In this document: in pieces, positions 1-8,320 of the stretch
Numbering within the stretch: position 1 is the stretch's first letter
Layout of the letters: each line of letters starts with the position of its first letter
Source: M3007 sp037445225
GTDB taxonomy: Bacteria > Bacteroidota > Bacteroidia > Chitinophagales > Saprospiraceae
Length of the DNA stretch: 64,000 bases
Direction: 5' to 3'
Assembly: GCA_037445225.1 (NCBI GenBank)
Contig: JBBIKW010000006.1
Coordinates: 115,118 to 179,117, forward strand
Position numbers and translations under genes: made by a program
Notes under the pieces: generated by a model
The model's input: only the letters and a program-made list of their open reading frames with translations
Databases searched by the model: none
Told to the model about the DNA's origin: nothing

Positions 1-8
1 TCGAGCGC

Positions 9-950
9 ATGCGGGCTACCCACTTCGACGCCCTGTTGGCTACCCCGCCCGGTTGGAACACTGCTTTTCGCATCCTCTTCGACGAGCGCCTGTACATCTT
101 GCACCGCGTCTTGGGCATACCTGTCTATCCATCGTTCGAAGAGATCCAGATCTACGAAAACAAAAAATACTTGGCCTATTGGTTAGCAGCGCGCGGTATT
201 CCGCATCCCAAGACGTGGGTGTTCTACTATCGCGAAGAAGCGTTGGACTTTTTGGCCCAGAGCGCTTTTCCTCTGGTGGTTAAGACCAGCATCGGTGGCG
301 GGGGCAGCGGCGTAGTGGTACTGAAGGATGAAAAGATGGCCCGCCGCTATGTTGAGAATGTCTTTTCGGGCCGAGGCGCAACTCTTCAGGTAGGCCCTAA
401 ATGGCGCAAGAAAGGCTTTTGGAAGCGCGCCCTGCGCAAACTGTTACACCCAGACGAGCTGCAGCAAAAGCTCCAGCAGTATCGGCTTCAGCGCGCGGAG
501 GTACAGAAGGACTTTGTGCTGTTTCAAGCCTATGTGCCGCACGACTTCGAGTGGCGCGTTGTGCGCATTGGAGACTCGTTCTTTGCCCACAAAAAGGTCA
601 AAAAAGGCGAAAAGGCCAGCGGTAGCCTGCTGAAAGGTTACGAGGATCCGCCGCTGGCGTTGTTCGACTTTGTAGAGAGCATTACCGAGCCGTATGGGTT
701 TTTGTCGCAGGCGGTCGACCTATTCGAGGCCCCCGATGGCCGCGGCTACTTAGTCAACGAGATGCAGTGCATTTTCGGCCAATCCGATCCGTACCAGATG
801 TTGGTGGGCGGGCAGCCGGGGCGCTATCGCCGCCTAGGTGGAGCGTGGGTGTTTGAGCCGGGCGATTTCAATCGCTTGGAATGCTTCGCGCTTCGGGTGG
901 AGCACCTACTGCAGTGGTTAGGAGCGCAGAAGGAGGAGGTGCGCTTATGA
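9..950 (+). CDS. ATP-grasp domain protein (possibly 5'-partial)
   Basis: About 313 residues with an ATP-grasp fold of the RimK/glutathione-synthase type. A conserved lysine-and-glycine stretch (FPLVVKTSIGGGGSGV, residues about 87-102) fits the ATP-binding loop, and the C-terminal LVNEMQCIFGQ resembles the metal-binding acidic/Asn region. Such enzymes ligate a carboxylate to an amine or thiol; the substrate cannot be read from sequence. The frame is open to the left edge, so the ATG at 9 may not be the true start. The stop overlaps the next start by 4 bp (ATGA), so the two are translationally coupled, and the glycosyltransferase neighbour suggests a role in cell-surface polysaccharide or capsule modification (inference). 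Confident in the fold, not in the reaction. Confidence 0.75.
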   Translation: MRATHFDALLATPPGWNTAFRILFDERLYILHRVLGIPVYPSFEEIQIYENKKYLAYWLAARGIPHPKTWVFYYREEALDFLAQSAFPLVVKTSIGGGGSGVVVLKDEKMARRYVENVFSGRGATLQVGPKWRKKGFWKRALRKLLHPDELQQKLQQYRLQRAEVQKDFVLFQAYVPHDFEWRVVRIGDSFFAHKKVKKGEKASGSLLKGYEDPPLALFDFVESITEPYGFLSQAVDLFEAPDGRGYLVNEMQCIFGQSDPYQMLVGGQPGRYRRLGGAWVFEPGDFNRLECFALRVEHLLQWLGAQKEEVRL

Positions 951-1975
951 AAGTACTTTTTGTATTCAGCGGAAACTCTCAGGCGTTTCCGGTATCGCCT
1001 TTTACCCACGCCCAGGCTGAGTCGCTGCGGGCACGTGGCGTTGAGGTAGACTACTTTCCCATTCGGGGGAAGGGTTGGAAAAATTATCTCAAAAACATAG
1101 GCCCGCTGCGCCGACATTTGAAAGCCAACCGATACGACATTGTTCATGCCCATTACTCGCTGTGCGGCTGGGTGGTAGTGTTGGCTGCCATGGGCCGCGT
1201 GCCTATAGTGGTTTCGCTCATGGGCGATGATGCTCAGGGGACCTTTGTTGGGCCAGGGCGCATCACTTGGCAGAGCCGTCTTCCCATCTTATTGACGTAC
1301 CTCATTCAACCGTTTGTGCATGCCGTCATTGCCAAGGCACCTGATTTGGCGCGCGTTGTTTGGCGTCGACACCTTGCACACGTCATCCCTAACGGCGTGC
1401 GTTTGGAGCAGTTTGAGCGGATACCCGGCGGCTGTCGGGAAGCCTTAGGGTTACATCCCGACCGACAGTATGTGCTGTTTTTGGGAAATCCCGAAGATCC
1501 GAACAAAAATATCGCCTTAGTGCGCCAAGCGGTGGCGCTGATAGGGCGTGCTGATGTGGAGTTGCTCCATCCTTATCCTATTCGCCACGAGCAGGTAGTG
1601 CAGTACCTGAACAGTGTGGACGTGTTGGCGCTGTGCTCGTTTGGCGAGGGGTCGCCCAACGTCATTAAAGAAGCTATGGCGTGCGATTGCCCTATTGTCA
1701 GTACGCCGGCGGGAGATGCCGCTTGGGTGATGGGCGACACGGCCGGATGTTATGTAGCGAGTTATGAACCCGCCCTCTTTGCGGAAAAGCTGAGCGAAGC
1801 GCTGCACTATGCGCGGCGGCAAGGGCGCACGCGAGGGCGCGAGCGGCTGCTGGCGTTAGGTCTCGACGCTGAGACGGTGGCTTGGCGCATCGAGTCCGTG
1901 TACCGACAAGTGCTGGGCTGGCCGCCGGTGCCTGCGCCTACTGCTGAAAATTTAACCTTGCCGGCCCAGCGCTGA
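947..1975 (+). CDS. Glycosyltransferase family 4 protein
   Basis: 342 residues when started at ATG 947, which overlaps the upstream stop as ATGA and sits behind a strong ribosome binding site (AGGAGGAGGT, 931-940). The N-terminal half begins MKVLFVFSGNSQAF and contains the donor-independent fold of GT-B enzymes. The C-terminal half has the GT4 nucleotide-sugar motif SFGEGSPNVIKEAMACDCP, with the two glutamates spaced as in the EX7E motif. Retaining GT4 enzymes transfer sugars from a nucleotide-sugar donor to glycans or lipid-linked acceptors at the cytoplasmic side of the membrane. No membrane segment is evident. It is coupled to the ATP-grasp gene, so a surface-glycan role is likely; sugar specificity cannot be called. 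Confidence 0.9.
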   Translation: MKVLFVFSGNSQAFPVSPFTHAQAESLRARGVEVDYFPIRGKGWKNYLKNIGPLRRHLKANRYDIVHAHYSLCGWVVVLAAMGRVPIVVSLMGDDAQGTFVGPGRITWQSRLPILLTYLIQPFVHAVIAKAPDLARVVWRRHLAHVIPNGVRLEQFERIPGGCREALGLHPDRQYVLFLGNPEDPNKNIALVRQAVALIGRADVELLHPYPIRHEQVVQYLNSVDVLALCSFGEGSPNVIKEAMACDCPIVSTPAGDAAWVMGDTAGCYVASYEPALFAEKLSEALHYARRQGRTRGRERLLALGLDAETVAWRIESVYRQVLGWPPVPAPTAENLTLPAQR

Positions 1976-2008
1976 GCCGTACCTTGGCCGATAGAGTATT
2001 TTCGGCTC

Positions 2009-2641
2009 ATGCTTTTGCCCTTGCTTCCGTCAGTAGAGGAGTACCTGCGTTCGGTGGAGGGTATGTACCTCTCCTCTGAAAGGCAGGTGCTTTTAGCGCC
2101 GCTGAGGGACTACCTCGTGGCATGCCTTCGCCGCCGACAGGCCGCGCCAAAGCTGGTGTTCATCTGCACGCACAATTCGCGGCGCAGCCATTTTGCTCAA
2201 GTATGGGCGCAAGTGGCGGCGCATCGCTTAGGGGTAGGGCCAGTGGAGTGCTTCTCGGGCGGCACGGAGGTTACCGCCTGCAACCTGCGCACGCTGGCTG
2301 CGCTGCAGCGGGCTGGGCTGCCCCATGTGGCCATTACCAAGGGCGAAAATCCCATCTATCTCGTCCGCTACGCGGAGGGAGTAGGGCCTATTGTCGCGTT
2401 TTCCAAGCACTACGCCGATCCGCCTAACCCTACTGAAGACTTTGCCGCAGTAATGACCTGCGCCCAGGCGGATGCGAATTGTCCCTTTATACCGGGGCTG
2501 TCCTATCGGTTTGCCCTTACCTATGAAGACCCTAAGGCGGCCGACAGTACACCCGAGGAGCAAGCTGCCTACGACGCTTGTTGTCGCCAGGTCGCCTCAG
2601 AGATGCTGCATCTTTTTCAAGGTGTTCGAGCAGCCCTATAG
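2009..2641 (+). CDS. Low-molecular-weight protein-tyrosine-phosphatase / arsenate-reductase-like protein
   Basis: 210 residues. The motif VFICTHNSRRSHFAQ at about residues 49-63 is a CX5R phosphate-binding loop (Cys-Thr-His-Asn-Ser-Arg-Arg-Ser) of the LMW-PTP/ArsC family. Near the C-terminus VMTCAQADANCPFIPG resembles the redox/metal region of thioredoxin-type ArsC homologues, and YEDPKAADSTPEEQAAY resembles their Asp-Pro loop. It could be a phosphotyrosine phosphatase or an arsenate-reductase-like enzyme; in Bacteroidota this ~200-residue form is usually only annotated at family level. A weak -7-like TATTTTCG lies at 1997-2004. It is convergent with lpdA. No arsenic-resistance genes are nearby, so an arsenate role has no contextual support. 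Confidence 0.8.
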   Translation: MLLPLLPSVEEYLRSVEGMYLSSERQVLLAPLRDYLVACLRRRQAAPKLVFICTHNSRRSHFAQVWAQVAAHRLGVGPVECFSGGTEVTACNLRTLAALQRAGLPHVAITKGENPIYLVRYAEGVGPIVAFSKHYADPPNPTEDFAAVMTCAQADANCPFIPGLSYRFALTYEDPKAADSTPEEQAAYDACCRQVASEMLHLFQGVRAAL

Positions 2642-2709
2642 AAAGAGAAGTTGCTCAACAGCACATTTCGCGGCTGAGCAGGGTAAAGGCGAAGGTCAGC
2701 AGCAGCCTC

Positions 2710-4116
2710 TTACAGGTGTATGGGCCGGTTAGCGGTAGCCGAAAGGGCCGCTTCACGGAAGGCCTCTGTATAGGTAGGGTGGGCATGGCTCATGCGGGCG
2801 GCATCTTCAGCGGAGGCGCGAAATTCCATAAGGGCGACAGCCTCGGCGATCATGTCGGCAGCGCGCGCGCCCACGATGTGTACGCCGAGGATTTCGTCGG
2901 TCTCGGCATGGGCCAACACTTTGGCCATGCCGTCTAAGTCCATGCTGGCGCGCGCGCGACCCAAGGCGCGGAAGGGAAACTTACCGGTCTTGTAGGGAAC
3001 GCCTTTTTCTTTCAACTCGTCCTCCGTATAGCCCACCCCGGCCACTTCTGGCCACGTGTACACGACATTAGGGATGAGATGGTAGTGAATATGTGGCTTC
3101 TGACCGGCCAACACTTCGGCGACAAAGACGCCCTCTTCCTCGGCCTTGTGCGCTAACATAGCGCCTCGAACGACATCGCCGATGGCATATACGCCGGCGA
3201 CAGCCGTTTCGAGACGCTCGTTGACGGGAATACGGCCCTTTTCATCGAGCGCGAGTCCGATGTTTTCTAACCCTAAGCCCTCGGTGTAGGGGCGGCGGCC
3301 AATGGCGACTAAGCAATAGTCGACGTCGAAGGACATGGTTTTGGAAGCATCGTCTCGACTTTGGGCAACTGCTCGCACGGATTTACTCGAAGGCGCCACT
3401 TCCGTGACAGCATGGCGCAGGTAAAACTGCATACCTAAGGCTTTGAGGCTTTTGCTCAGTTCCCGACTGCAATCGATATCCATGGTAGGCAGGATGCGGT
3501 CCATATATTCCACGACGCTGACCTCCGTGCCTAAGCGGGCGTATACGCTGCCCAGTTCTAAGCCAATAACCCCGCCGCCGACAATGAGCATGTTTTTGGG
3601 CAACTGCTCGATGTTGAGCGCTTCCGTGCTGGTAATGACGCGTTTTTTATCGTAGTTGAAGTGGGCGGGCACGATGGGTTTGGAGCCGGTGGCGATGATG
3701 ATGTTGCGCCCTTCTAAGGCAATACTTCGCCCGTCGCTTTGGGCGATCTGGATGCGCTTCGGCGTCACAAAGGAGGCATGGCCGTGATAGACCTCTATCC
3801 TGTTTTTCTTCATCAAAAACTCTATCCCCTTGTTATTTTCCAGCACCACTTGGTTTTTGCGCCGGATCATCTGCGGTAGGTTGACCTTAAGTTCCTTAAC
3901 TTCGATGCCGTGCGTCTTGAAGTGGTGTTTGGCGGCGTAGTAGTGCTCGGAGGAGTCGAGCAAGGCCTTTGAGGGGATACAACCCACGTTGAGGCAAGTG
4001 CCGCCGAGCGTAGGGTAACGCTCGACGATGGCCGTCTTCATGCCCAGCTGGGCGCATCGAATGGCGGCGACATATCCGCCGGGACCAGAACCTATGACGA
4101 TGACATCGTACTGCAT
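2710..4116 (-). CDS. lpdA: Dihydrolipoyl dehydrogenase
   Basis: 468 residues, the normal length. It is the E3 flavoprotein of 2-oxoacid dehydrogenase complexes and oxidises dihydrolipoyl groups with NAD+. Visible motifs: FAD-binding GSGPGGYVAAIRCAQLG near the N-terminus, the redox-active disulfide GGTCLNVGCIPSKALL, the NAD-binding GGGVIGLELGSVYARLG around residues 178-194, the second FAD motif VYAIGDVV, and the C-terminal His-Glu dyad in HAHPTYTEAFREA. The start is ATG 4116. It sits 31 nt downstream of the lysine-rich tail of ricT if that tail is translated. No E1/E2 genes are in the window, so which complex it serves is not shown. Confidence 0.97.
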   Translation of the reverse strand: MQYDVIVIGSGPGGYVAAIRCAQLGMKTAIVERYPTLGGTCLNVGCIPSKALLDSSEHYYAAKHHFKTHGIEVKELKVNLPQMIRRKNQVVLENNKGIEFLMKKNRIEVYHGHASFVTPKRIQIAQSDGRSIALEGRNIIIATGSKPIVPAHFNYDKKRVITSTEALNIEQLPKNMLIVGGGVIGLELGSVYARLGTEVSVVEYMDRILPTMDIDCSRELSKSLKALGMQFYLRHAVTEVAPSSKSVRAVAQSRDDASKTMSFDVDYCLVAIGRRPYTEGLGLENIGLALDEKGRIPVNERLETAVAGVYAIGDVVRGAMLAHKAEEEGVFVAEVLAGQKPHIHYHLIPNVVYTWPEVAGVGYTEDELKEKGVPYKTGKFPFRALGRARASMDLDGMAKVLAHAETDEILGVHIVGARAADMIAEAVALMEFRASAEDAARMSHAHPTYTEAFREAALSATANRPIHL

Positions 4117-4147
4117 ACAGAGGAAAAGGCGAAGGGTGTAAAAAAGT

Positions 4148-4374
4148 TTAAGAGGCCATTTCCGAGCCGCTGTTAGGCGGCGGATTTCCCTTTTTCTTTT
4201 TTTTCTTTTTCTTTTTGCTGTTCTTTGACGGAGGGGTCGGCGAGGAGGGCGGTTCTGCAGCGCGGTTGTCGCCAGAGGTAGGCGGCGATGGAGTTTCGGC
4301 CGAAGGCAAATTCGCCTGTTGTTCTAAGGCGAAGGCCAAGCTCTCCTTTGCGCGCTTTTTGCGCTTTTTTTTTT
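4148..4374 (-). other. Alternate-frame C-terminal tail of RicT after an A10 homopolymer
   Basis: Reading on from the ten-adenine run of ricT in the -1 frame gives an uninterrupted tail of about 72 residues, through KESLAFALEQQANLPSAETP and a run of nine lysines, ending at a TAA at 4148-4150. It continues the Lys/Ala/Pro composition expected of a disordered tail, whereas the zero frame stops quickly with RRAWPSP. If translated, only 31 nt separate it from lpdA, in line with the compact packing here. The cause may be a one-base homopolymer error (eleven adenines expected) or real -1 slippage, since the run contains an A-AAA-AAA heptamer in the zero frame. Confidence 0.6.
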
Positions 4375-5508
4375 CCGCTTTTTCTTGCGCTTCTCGATAG
4401 GCAGCTCGAGCACGTTGCCTACGTTTTCGTAGTCGTATTCTTGTTCTTCCTCTTCGTCGGCCACATCGCTTGGAGGAGGGGGAGCGAGTGCGGTTATTTC
4501 TTCCAAGCTGGCTGGCAGCTCGCCCTTCTGGATGTGGTCGAGTGCTTCCCAGACTTGGTCGACATGGAGCACGACCAGTCTGCCGCGATCTTCGGCGTAG
4601 GTGTAGTACATGAGGCGCTTGAACACGTCGGTCTTCACCAATATGGCTACGCCTGCTTGAGTTTTCAGGCGCTCTGCTTTGTCGGGGAAGTCCTCGAGGG
4701 CATCGATATAGGTGTCCAGTTCGTAGTTGAGGCAGCACTTGAGGCGGCCGCACATGCCCGACAGCTTGGCTTGGTTAATGGCTAAGTTTTGATAGCGCGC
4801 GGCAGCGGTGTTGACGCTTTTGAACTCGGCAAGCCAGGTAGAGCAGCACAGTTCGCGGCCGCAATTGCCTAACCCTCCGATGCGGGCCGACTCTTGGCGG
4901 GCACCGATTTGGCGCATCTCGACGCGCACGCCGAACTCGCGCGCGTAGTGCCGGATGAGTTCGCGAAAGTCGACGCGTCCGTCTGCCGTGTAGTAAAAGG
5001 TGCATTTGCGTCCATCTCCTTGAAATTCGACATCGCCCACTTTCATCTTTAGGTCGAGGCTGCGCGCGATGGCGCGAGCGCGGATCATCACATCGCGCTC
5101 CGATTGGCGCAGTTGGTCTAATCGCTCCAAGTCGCGCTCATGGGCCTTGCGGATGACGCTTTGTTGGCGGCTATCGGGGCGCACCCGTTTGCGCTTCATC
5201 TGCAGGCGCACTAATTCGCCCGACAGCGAGATGACGCCCACATCGTATCCGCCTGTGGCCGACTCGACCACTACCCAGTCGCCCGTAGTTGCTCGCGTAT
5301 GTGGCGGGTTTTTGTAAAAATCCTTGCGCGCTCCGTTTTTAAAGCTGACTTCGACCATCTCGAACGGCTCGGGGTCTTGAATGCCCAACGCCGTCAGCCA
5401 GTCGTAGGTATTGTGTCGGTTGCATCCGCCGGTAGCACAGCCGCCGTTTGAGCGGCAGCCCGCCACGCTATCTTTTCCCGTAGAACAAGAACAACCTAAG
5501 CAGCCCAT
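4324..5508 (-). CDS. ricT: RicT-like PSP1-domain regulatory iron-sulfur subunit
   Basis: 394 residues in the plain reading frame. The N-terminus MGCLGCSCSTGKD is cysteine-rich and the PSP1 C-terminal domain (about residues 130-280) carries the family cysteines in NCGRELCCSTW and GMCGRLKCCLNYE. In Bacillus, RicT (YaaT) joins RicA and RicF to bind iron-sulfur clusters and steer RNA processing and phosphorelay activity; the Bacteroidota role is less known. The gene follows holB by 53 nt, the same neighbourhood as holB-yaaT in Firmicutes. The frame ends shortly after an A10 run on the coding strand (4365-4374). One -1 shift there opens a further ~72-residue Lys/Pro-rich tail ending at 4148, listed separately. 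Function call is firm, the true C-terminus is not. Confidence 0.88.
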   Translation of the reverse strand: MGCLGCSCSTGKDSVAGCRSNGGCATGGCNRHNTYDWLTALGIQDPEPFEMVEVSFKNGARKDFYKNPPHTRATTGDWVVVESATGGYDVGVISLSGELVRLQMKRKRVRPDSRQQSVIRKAHERDLERLDQLRQSERDVMIRARAIARSLDLKMKVGDVEFQGDGRKCTFYYTADGRVDFRELIRHYAREFGVRVEMRQIGARQESARIGGLGNCGRELCCSTWLAEFKSVNTAAARYQNLAINQAKLSGMCGRLKCCLNYELDTYIDALEDFPDKAERLKTQAGVAILVKTDVFKRLMYYTYAEDRGRLVVLHVDQVWEALDHIQKGELPASLEEITALAPPPPSDVADEEEEQEYDYENVGNVLELPIEKRKKKRKKKSAKSAQRRAWPSP

Positions 5509-5561
5509 AGATCCTATTTTGATGTACTAAGGCATGACCTCCGCTGACGATGGCAGGGAAG

Positions 5562-6734
5562 TCATGCCGAGAAAATGGCGTCGGAAGGTTTCTTTAACCA
5601 GTGATAAATACAAATGGAAGTATCTAAAAAGAGCGCTTTTGGATTGGCGTTGCGCTCGATATAAAAGATGTTATCGTTGATGCGTTCTGATAGCCGGATG
5701 ATGTGTTCGACGGAGAAGACAGCAGCCATTCGTTGGGCTACCTCCAACTCGGCAGGGCGGAGGCGCACCGGAACCTTGGGACTCGCTTTCAAGGCGAGCA
5801 GTTCGCGCAGGAAGTGCAGTGCGTAAGTGAAGAATTTCTTTTGGTTCTCGCGGCCCAGCTGAGCAAACTGCTCGGCGCGGCGCACCCATTCGATGCCGTC
5901 GCCGCGCCAGCAACCGCGCAACCATTGGATGAGAAATTGGGCGTCGTCGCTCTCCGCCGCTTCCGCCAACTGGAGCGCTCGCGAGTAGTCGCCGTCGGCT
6001 AAAAAGGCAATTTGGAGCGCCGCTTCGCGCTCCAATCCGCATCGCTGTTGGAGCGCTTCGGCAATCGCCTCGTCGCTCAGCGGTGGTATTTTGACCTGCT
6101 GGCAGCGGGAGAGGATAGTGGGCAAAATGGCCTCAGTATCTTCTGCCACTAACAGGAAAACCGTCTGTTCGGGCGGCTCTTCGATGAGTTTGAGCAGGCG
6201 ATTGCCTTCCTTGCCCAAATACTCGGGCAACCACAACAGCAATATTTTGTAGCGACCCTCAAACGCCTTCAAGCTCAGCTTTTTGACGATGGCGAGGCAC
6301 TCTTCTTTGGTGATGTTGCCCTGCTTGTTTTCGGCCCCGATGCGCTGGAACCAGTCGCTGGCACTTAGCCATGGATTTTCTAAGACGGCTTTTCGCCATT
6401 CCGCTACATAGTCTGTACTGACAGCATTGGCGCCCACTACTGGGTAGGAAAAATGGATGTCGGGGTGCACGGCTCGTTGGCTTTTTTGGCAAGCAGTGCA
6501 CTCGCAATCTGACGACACCTGTGGCGCGCGCCGACACTGTAGCCAACAGGCAAACTGGAGCGCTAAAGCCAAGGCTCCCCAGCCGGTTTTGCCTACAAAG
6601 AGCAAAGCATGAGGCGCTCGCTCGAGCTGGAGCAGCTGCCTCAGATAGGTCTGTATTTTTTCTTGTCCAAATACGTCCTTCACGACCAGGGTATGTCTCC
6701 TAATGGTAGGCGTTCCGAAGCGAGGAAGATCCAC
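5562..6734 (-). CDS. holB: DNA polymerase III subunit delta'
   Basis: Up to 390 residues; clamp-loader delta' family, which helps load the beta clamp during replication. The AAA+ N-terminus reads DVFGQEKIQTYL, followed by a degenerate Walker A (FVGKTGWGALALALQ) lacking the catalytic Lys-Thr, as is usual for delta'. A four-cysteine zinc module follows (C-X10-C-X-C-X2-C in QCRRAPQVSSDCECTACQK). LIEEPPEQTVFLLVAED and the SRC-containing ILSRCQQVKIPPL are typical clamp-loader motifs. No ATG lies near the conserved start. The GTG at 6734 has no ribosome site; homologues start close to DVFGQ, so GTG 6683, or a CTG at 6689 with AGGAG seven bases upstream, may be the real start. It lies 15 nt after the peroxidase gene. 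Confidence 0.88.
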   Translation of the reverse strand: MDLPRFGTPTIRRHTLVVKDVFGQEKIQTYLRQLLQLERAPHALLFVGKTGWGALALALQFACWLQCRRAPQVSSDCECTACQKSQRAVHPDIHFSYPVVGANAVSTDYVAEWRKAVLENPWLSASDWFQRIGAENKQGNITKEECLAIVKKLSLKAFEGRYKILLLWLPEYLGKEGNRLLKLIEEPPEQTVFLLVAEDTEAILPTILSRCQQVKIPPLSDEAIAEALQQRCGLEREAALQIAFLADGDYSRALQLAEAAESDDAQFLIQWLRGCWRGDGIEWVRRAEQFAQLGRENQKKFFTYALHFLRELLALKASPKVPVRLRPAELEVAQRMAAVFSVEHIIRLSERINDNIFYIERNANPKALFLDTSICIYHWLKKPSDAIFSA

Positions 6735-6749
6735 GCCTTGAACGCTGTC

Positions 6750-7223
6750 TTATGAGAGGTGCGCGAGGACGGACGGGTCGAGCGGCTCGCAGGCAGGGGG
6801 AAATACGGCTATAAGCTTTCCGTTTTCGTCGAGCAGGTATTTTTGAAAATTCCAGGAAACTACGCTGTCGGAATGGCCGTTTTCAGCGGCAGTCGTCAGC
6901 CATCGATATACTGGATGGGTATGCGGAGGCTTAATGCGCACTTTTGCCGTTAACGGGAAAGTTACCCCGTAGCGCGTGTGGCAAAACTGGCGTATCTCCG
7001 AAGCACCGCCCGGCTCTTGCCCTCCAAAGTCATTACACGGAAACCCTACCACCACTAAACGATCGCCAAAATGCGTATGTAATTCCTGAAGTTGTTGATA
7101 TTGAGGCGTATAGCCGCATTGGGAAGCGACATTTACAATCAATATCTTTTTACCCGCAAAAGCTGCGAAGTCGATCAAAGCCCCGTCGAGTCCTTCCACA
7201 CAGAATGAATGAATGGTACTCAT
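6750..7223 (-). CDS. Glutathione peroxidase family protein (cysteine type)
   Basis: 157 residues, normal length for the non-animal monomeric form. It reduces hydroperoxides with thiols; bacterial Cys-type members commonly use thioredoxin. The peroxidatic Cys lies in NVASQCGYTPQYQQLQ (about residue 36), the catalytic Gln in CNDFGGQEP, and the Trp-Asn pair in VVSWNFQKYL. There is no signal peptide, so it is cytosolic. ATG 7223 is preceded by TACCTTCG on the minus strand, one base off the -7 consensus. It may be cotranscribed with holB 15 nt downstream, a pairing with no clear functional link. Confidence 0.93.
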   Translation of the reverse strand: MSTIHSFCVEGLDGALIDFAAFAGKKILIVNVASQCGYTPQYQQLQELHTHFGDRLVVVGFPCNDFGGQEPGGASEIRQFCHTRYGVTFPLTAKVRIKPPHTHPVYRWLTTAAENGHSDSVVSWNFQKYLLDENGKLIAVFPPACEPLDPSVLAHLS

Positions 7224-7328
7224 CGTTTGCCTTGGGTGGCGAAGGTAGTGCGAATATCCGAGAACGCAAGACCTCTGTGCTTCTTTTGTTTTTGCCCAGG
7301 CGGTCTATAAAAAAGGAATGCTGCGGCG

Positions 7329-7937
7329 CTATTCCATTTCCTGGATGACTTCAGTCACCTCGGGCACCATCCGCTTGAGCATACCTTCAATGCCCGCTTT
7401 CAAGGTGATGGTCGAAGAAGGGCAGCCGCTGCACGAGCCCTGCATGGTTACATAGACGCGCCCCTTTTCAAAGGCTTTAAACTCGATATTGCCACCGTCC
7501 ATCTCTACCGCCGGCTTCACATAGGTGTCGATCAGCTCCTTAACGCGGCGCGCTATTTCGCCCTCTTCACCCGAAAACTGGGCGGCATTTTGCTCGGCCA
7601 TATGTGCTTCCCAGAATTCCGCAAAGCCCTCTCGGATGATTTCGCCCCCCTTCTCCAAATAGTCCTTAATGAACTCTTTGAGCCGCAGCATGATGTCGGC
7701 CCAATCGTAGTTCATCTCCTTTGTGATGGTGATGTAGTTGTTGTTGAAGTACACGCCTTTTACGTAGGGCAGTTGCATAAGGGAGTAGGCCATGGGACTC
7801 CACTGGGCCGCTAAATCGACGTCTTTAAAGTCGGCGATGCCGCGGTACAGTAAGCGATTGGTGACGTATTTGAGCGCCTCCGGATTAGGCGTCTGCTCGG
7901 TGTAGAGCATGACGGGGCCTTTTGCATTGTTTTCCAT
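7329..7937 (-). CDS. NifU/Nfu-type iron-sulfur cluster scaffold protein
   Basis: 202 residues from ATG 7937; an upstream TTG at 7970 is a poorer start because the conserved Nfu N-terminal domain begins with TEQTPNPEALKY. The C-terminal NifU-like domain holds the cluster-binding CXXC in GSCSGCPSSTITLKAG. Nfu proteins carry and hand over Fe-S clusters to client enzymes in the cytosol. The two-domain form (Nfu_N plus NifU_C) is common in Bacteroidota. It lies between the small unknown gene at 7992 and the peroxidase gene on the same strand. No suf or isc genes are in view. Confidence 0.93.
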   Translation of the reverse strand: MENNAKGPVMLYTEQTPNPEALKYVTNRLLYRGIADFKDVDLAAQWSPMAYSLMQLPYVKGVYFNNNYITITKEMNYDWADIMLRLKEFIKDYLEKGGEIIREGFAEFWEAHMAEQNAAQFSGEEGEIARRVKELIDTYVKPAVEMDGGNIEFKAFEKGRVYVTMQGSCSGCPSSTITLKAGIEGMLKRMVPEVTEVIQEME

Positions 7938-7991
7938 GCGACGAATTGCTTTTACGTGTCTAGCAAACAAGTTATCGCCCTGTTAGTTCAT

Positions 7992-8294
7992 TCATATTTT
8001 GACAAAGAAAGAGCCGTCGGGGAGTTCAAACATCTGCACGGTTGGGCACAGCAGTAGGAGCTGAGGGAAGATGGCATGGTAATCCTCTAAGCGGATGTAG
8101 GCCGCTTCTTCCGGTTGTCGGTGTAGGTTGCGGAGGCGCTCTAGTATTGTTTCGGGCATCTGTACCTCGTAGCTCAGAGCTTTGGGCGTCAGATGCAGCG
8201 GACTGCGCTCGAGTTCCGACAGAAGGAAATCGAGCAGCCGCGACAGATAATGCATGTCTTGGATGTGGGCGGGGTGGATGCGTCGGAGTTCCAC
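7992..8294 (-). CDS. Small hypothetical protein
   Basis: About 100 residues if started at the GTG at 8294; the frame stays open to 8369, but the upstream part overlaps the NlpC/P60 gene and reads like shadow sequence. The protein is leucine- and glutamate-rich with a likely helical N-terminal half (MHYLSRLLDFLLSELERSPL) and a C-terminus FELPDGSFFVKI. No signal peptide or known motif was recognised. It is placed 26 nt after the NlpC/P60 stop and 54 nt before the Nfu start, so it fits a cotranscribed minus-strand unit. Coding status is supported by ordinary amino-acid composition and the lack of any better frame here. Confidence 0.55.
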   Translation of the reverse strand: MELRRIHPAHIQDMHYLSRLLDFLLSELERSPLHLTPKALSYEVQMPETILERLRNLHRQPEEAAYIRLEDYHAIFPQLLLLCPTVQMFELPDGSFFVKI

Positions 8295-8320
8295 GGAGGA
8301 GGACAGCGTTGACCCGAAAG

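Noticed and set aside
2642..2709. Short inverted repeat between the phosphatase and lpdA stops
   Set aside because: Only a 5-6 bp stem with a 17-base loop and no T-run.
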